Source: Varanus komodoensis (taxonomy: Eukaryota > Chordata > Lepidosauria > Squamata > Varanidae). Taken from it: DNA of 64,000 nt. This document shows positions 60,050 to 64,000 of the stretch, in pieces. Location: contig NW_025336087.1 of the NCBI RefSeq assembly GCF_004798865.1, forward strand, positions 8,457,890-8,521,889. Reading direction: 5' to 3'. Made by a program: the position numbers and the translations under genes. The notes under the pieces are model-generated. The model was not told the DNA's origin and did not search any database. It worked only from the letters and a program-made list of their open reading frames with translations. How positions within the stretch are numbered: the first letter of the stretch is position 1; every line of letters starts with the position of its first letter.

Positions 60050-60790
60050 AGAACCTTCACCCGTCAGTCCATCCTGTCATGCCAACTTGGAGTCTTTCTG
60101 TTGTACTCCAAGTGCTTACAAAGCCCCCATTTGAACCTTTGGCGACTGTGGATCTATGCTTAGTATCGTGGAAGACTGCTTTTCTTGTTGCGGTCACTTC
60201 AGCCAGAAGGGCTAGTGAGCTTTGTGCTCTTCGCATAGATCCACCGTTTTTGAATTTTCATAAGGAAAAGGTCATCCTTCGCATGGATTCAACGTTTCTT
60301 CCTAAAGTGGCTACATTGTTTCATTTGAATCAGGACATTGTCTTGCCCACATTCTTTCCATCCCCATCGACTCCGATTGAATGCTCTCTCCACACTCTCG
60401 ATGTTTGACGCTGCCTAGCTTTCTACAGGTCTCGCACAGAATCCTTCAGGAATTCTAACAGACCCTTCGTTAAATACGCTGATCATGACAAGGTCTCTCC
60501 AGTCACATCTCAAAGACTGTCTAAATGGATTGTCCAGACCATAGTTCTGGCATATCAACTAGCAAAGATGGACTTAACTATGCTTCCAAGAGGCCATTCT
60601 ACGTGAGCAGTAGCGACTTCGTCGGCTTTTGCGGCAAGTGTTCCGATCCAGGATATTTGCAGAGCCGCAACCTGGGCTGCTCCATGTACTTTTGCCAAGC
60701 ATTATCAGCTTGATGTACGTGCAAAACAGGATTGTTCTTTTGGTAGAGCAGTTCTCTCCGCCATTCTTCATTGACGACACCTCCCTCCTC
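60050..60790 (+). pseudogene. DIRS tyrosine recombinase region (fossil)
   Basis: Reads KTAFLVAVTSARRASELCAL at about 60.17-60.23 kb, the box I region with the first catalytic arginine of tyrosine recombinases. Phage-integrase-like remnants continue to about 60.78 kb. In intact relatives this enzyme integrates the circular DNA. Broken. Confidence 0.75.
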
Positions 60791-60813
60791 CGAGTATGGT
60801 AAGCTTGCTAATC

Positions 60814-60909
60814 ACCCATATGTGTGATGCACAGAGGCCACGACGAAGAAAAGCAGGTTGCTTACCTGTAACTGATGTTCTTCGAATGGACATCTGTGCA
60901 TTCACACAA
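60814..60909 (+). repeat. DIRS internal complementary region
   Basis: The left half (CATATGTGTGATGCACAGAG, GCCACGACGAAGAA) is the reverse complement of the element's left terminus. The right half (AAGCAGGTTGCTTACCTGTA, ACTGATGTTCTTCGAATGG, CATCTGTGCATTCACAC) is the reverse complement of its right terminus. The join lies at about 60850/60851. In DIRS elements this bridge is thought to align the two ends for circle formation. Confidence 0.85.
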
Positions 60910-61024
60910 CCTACCCACCGGCCCCACATGGTGTCGGTCAGTGGACTTGCTTTTTCGTCGGTTCCGCACTGATCTTACGGTACCGATGATGCTTATTGTA
61001 ATACCATCTTTAACTGCAAGGGGG

Positions 61025-61230
61025 CAAACGTCGGTCTTCAAGACTGAATAAAATGGCGGACGCTCCGCTCTATTTATACTATGCGGGGGGAGAGGAGCGG
61101 AGCTTTTTCCCACTGAAAACCATTAGCTTTCTAATCTTCTGGCCTAGGCACTGCGCAGGCACAGCACCCATATGTGTGAATGCACAGATGGCCACTCAAA
61201 GAACATCAGTTACAGGTAAGCAACCTGCTT
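61025..61230 (-). repeat. DIRS right inverted terminal repeat
   Basis: Inverted copy of the left repeat, extended outward by about 30 bases (AACATCAGTTACAGGTAAGC) that the left repeat lacks but the internal complementary region contains. An AATAAA at 61047-61052 could serve as the poly(A) signal for the plus-strand transcript. Confidence 0.85.
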
Positions 61231-64000
61231 TTTTCAGTATGTTTTAGACTAAAGAACTTGCTAAGGATATAACTTCATGACACATTTTATTACTAGTTAA
61301 CTAGCTATATTTAATTTCTCCCCTGAAACAATCTTGGGAGAGAAGTATGACTTCCAGGATATTCTGGGGTTAAGGAGTGCTTGTTTTCAAGTCTTCCTGG
61401 ATAGATCTTGAATGGGTTTTTTTCAGACTCACTCAAACAAAACGCACAGTATTGTCATGTACATGTTTACATAGAATTAAATCCCATTGAGTTCAGTAGG
61501 GTGTATTCACAAGTAAACGTGCAAGGATTATAGCCTTAGTTTCCTATTCAGCAATTCTTATCTAGACAATTCAGTGACTTTGTTTTTATATGCCAACAAA
61601 TTATTCCTTTGTTCCTTTGTCAGTTTAGTAAGATATGCTACAAATGTCCTGTAAGGATAACATAGGCTGAAAGAAGGCCCTGCTGAAAGAAATAAGAGTT
61701 AATTCCATTTCAAATGAAAAAAATAAAATAAAGATCTTTTGCTGAAGTATCATTGTGTCATCTTGGTTCTTGTTTATTATATGATGCTGAATTACTGTTA
61801 TGAAAGGTTGGAGAAAATAGCTACAGTCGGACAAAATCCAAGAATGTGCTGTGCAAGTTTCATCCCACAGCTCTTGACAATGCCCTTTAATGCGCCTTTT
61901 ATTCCAGACTTGGCTGCTTTCTCTCGAGTGATGAACTTTAACTGTGTAGTGGTGAACTGTGAATGGGCTACTTATGGAAAGTGCCAGACTGATAATCCTG
62001 GAATATGAAGTCATTCATTTATCCAAAATAATACAAAAATATAGAGTAGGCAGCTATACTGAAATTGCAGGACACTATCCAACGGAATAGCTTGGGACTG
62101 ACAGAATAGCTTCCCTGCTATGATGGTGAACCTGTAGGATAGGGAACCTCAGGCCCATGAACCAAATATGGCCCACTGGGGAGCTCACCATGTGACTTAT
62201 CAGCATCCACCAGGTGCTGCCCCCTCACACAGATGAAATGCTACTTAGAGTGGAATTTGGACATCAGGGTGAAAAGAGTTTCATACCCCTGGGCCTATAT
62301 AATTCTTCACTTCAATATGAAAACATGGTTTGCCCTACCAGAGAGTACTGTAGCTCTGCAGAAAGAACTGGGTTGCTTCTTTTTCTATGGTAATTTATCA
62401 GGATTTAAAAAATAATAATTTAATACTCAGTTCTTTGATTCACCAGAATTCCAAGAATGGTTTGCAGATTTACATACACACACACACATACGCACACTCA
62501 AAAGTCATGTAAACAACATGAGTAAAACAAACAATAAAACACTGCCTGGTGTCTGAATGAAAGTAAAGCAGTGCAATTCACGCCCCACCCCTGAAACAGC
62601 CCTTCATTTGGCACCCACCTGCCTCTTAGCATGCAATGACATCTTTAATAGGCTGAGCACTTGGGCAGGGACATATAAAGACACATGGTACTCTAAGTAT
62701 GGAAATGAACATGATACCAGTTAGGGATATTGAGACTCCAGAATTTAAAGCGGTCTTGTTGGACTTGGCCATTGTTCCCTGAAAGTAGATCTACTAGCTG
62801 AACCTTGAGATCTGAGACTTAATGAATGTGGCTTGTGGCACTCAAGAGGGAACTTACATCTTGAATAGGAAGAGGGTATCATTAATTGGTTTATGCTAGG
62901 CACAAGTGAAGGCTATTAGAAAGGCTATTAGGAAGTCTTGACACTCCTTTTTGGAAATTGACTTTGTGGTTTGGAATACAGGAAGTAATTTTGAGAAGGC
63001 CTCAAGGAGTTTTGGAGACGATATAAAATAACATCTCTTTACTCTTGTCATGAGTTTCTGGGAGTTTTCCGCTTCCCCTTTTGGTGGAATTTGTATTTTT
63101 GTCTGTTTATGTTTCCTGTGTTTAATATTTTACTTTAGGCAGCAGATGGAAAATATAAATTTGAGTTCAAAGTGTTTAAACCTGGGTGGTTGGGGGTGGG
63201 GTGCTTGGGCTATTTATAATTGTGTGCACTGTTATTGAGACATTAGAATTATAATGGGCCTTAGAGAGTGTTTTCAGAATAATTCTAATAATAATTACCC
63301 TCATAGTAAGTGATGTAAAATTGATATTTTTAAGACCCAAGCAGCCCATATTAGATGTTAATGAATTTGCAATTCCTACTTTGAATATATTCAAAGTTTT
63401 AGTAACTGCAAGTTTAGAATTTCAGCAATCATGTACAGGAAATATTACTAGTAATAGATAGAATGTTAAATAATGTTAAATATATAGAATGTTAATAAGT
63501 ATGCCATATTCCTTACTGACAGTGCAGTTCTGGCAGGGCAATGCTATTTGGTGGCCCAAAGATTTAAAAATATCTATGAATAGCTAAAACTTATTTTGGT
63601 CAATATAAATAGTTTAGTAATTGTTTTAGGATAGGGAAATTTTGTTTCCCCTTCTTAAGACCATTACTGAAAAAATGGGATAATATTTAACTATCAAATA
63701 AGGATTAAGTTAATCTCCATAAAGAATCAAAACTTCTTATTAGAATGGCCAGTTAGGATCTTGGCTTTCACTTTTATTATATTTAATTATTGTTTACTGT
63801 TATGTGATAGAGTTGTTAGTGGTGTTTTTGTTAGCTGCCTATAAATTTTTGAAATAAGTATAATATTAAATGTTAAAACAAGTGGAAAAATTTTGTTATA
63901 CAGACTGGCAGGAAGGAATTGCCGCACTCTATGCTTTGTCTCAGGTTTATTGATTCCGAACTGATTCTCTTTCTTCTGAGTGGCTTTACTTTTTAAGTCA
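61231..64000. other. No recognisable gene; minor repeat traces
   Basis: Holds a copy of the short dispersed repeat at 61455-61538 (AATCCCATTGAGTTCAGTAG), a possible hAT end at 62131-62200 (GGGAACCTCAGGCCCATGAA), a (CA)n run at 62471-62500, and a possible LINE tail at 63770-63870. Overlapping frames on both strands at 61625-62014 have no motif. Confidence 0.4.

Larger units (their letters stand above)
55984..61230 (+). mobile_element. DIRS-type tyrosine-recombinase retrotransposon (fossil)
   Basis: A 5.2 kb element bounded by inverted terminal repeats, with gag-, reverse transcriptase-, RNase H- and tyrosine recombinase-like regions in that order on the plus strand, and an internal complementary region just before the right repeat. 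This layout is diagnostic of the DIRS order: copying by reverse transcription, circularisation through the internal complementary region and insertion by a tyrosine recombinase, without target-site duplication. GC content and CpG frequency are clearly higher than in the flanks. The termini still agree over most of their length, so the insertion looks moderately young compared with the LINE debris around it. The coding part is broken in roughly half a dozen or more places and looks inactive. Confidence 0.9.

Noticed and set aside
56015-60408. Host multi-exon gene in the GC-rich block
   Set aside because: All longer frames belong to the DIRS element, bounded by its inverted repeats.
1-64000. 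CRISPR array, operon or bacterial genes
   Set aside because: No regularly spaced repeats and no dense coding. The repeat content is plainly that of an amniote nuclear genome.

Overview
This looks like vertebrate nuclear DNA, most likely from a squamate reptile (lizard or snake). It is AT-rich and I found no convincing host protein-coding exon, rRNA gene or tRNA gene. What can be recognised is a dense, layered mix of transposable elements typical of squamates: L2-clade LINEs, CR1 and CR1/L3-like LINEs, an RTE-BovB-like LINE, a piece of L1 ORF1, tRNA-derived SINEs of two kinds, a 5S rRNA-derived SINE, several hAT and one pogo/Tigger-like non-autonomous DNA transposon, an LTR-like fossil, and a DIRS-type tyrosine-recombinase retrotransposon. 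The squamate call is an inference from this repeat mix, not from a host gene. The window is probably intergenic or part of a large intron.

Layout. 1-4.6 kb: L2 fragments, MIR-like (CORE-type) SINEs, a 5S-derived SINE with a CR1 tail, and an RTE 3' end split by a SINE. 6.2-7.9 kb: an antisense CR1/L3-like LINE and two hAT non-autonomous elements with target-site duplications. 11-17.5 kb: L2 pieces on both strands, a tRNA-SINE head, a foldback repeat and a hAT-like relic. 17.68-19.04 kb: a hAT element directly abutting an LTR-like fossil. 19.86-19.96 kb: an assembly gap of 100 N, followed by an L1 ORF1 remnant. 24-29.1 kb: a foldback repeat and two L2 copies, one of them a 2.2 kb antisense copy. 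29.1-38 kb: mostly unrecognised sequence with a Tigger-like element. 38.1-39.8 kb: an RTE-BovB-like copy with a hAT element nested in its 3' end. 40-55.3 kb: SINEs, L2 tails, CR1 tails and a CR1 ORF2 3' half. 55.98-61.23 kb: the DIRS element. 61.2-64 kb: mostly unrecognised.

The DIRS element is the most structured object here. It is about 5.2 kb long, with inverted terminal repeats, gag-, RT-, RNase H- and tyrosine-recombinase-like regions in order, and near its right end an internal complementary region whose two halves pair with the two outer termini. Its coding parts are broken in several places and it is treated as a fossil. The other notable object is the 5S rRNA-derived SINE at 2.9-3.06 kb, fused to a CR1 3' tail, which suggests mobilisation by CR1 machinery.

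All family names come from recognised motifs and end sequences, not from a database search. Boundaries are approximate unless target-site duplications are given.
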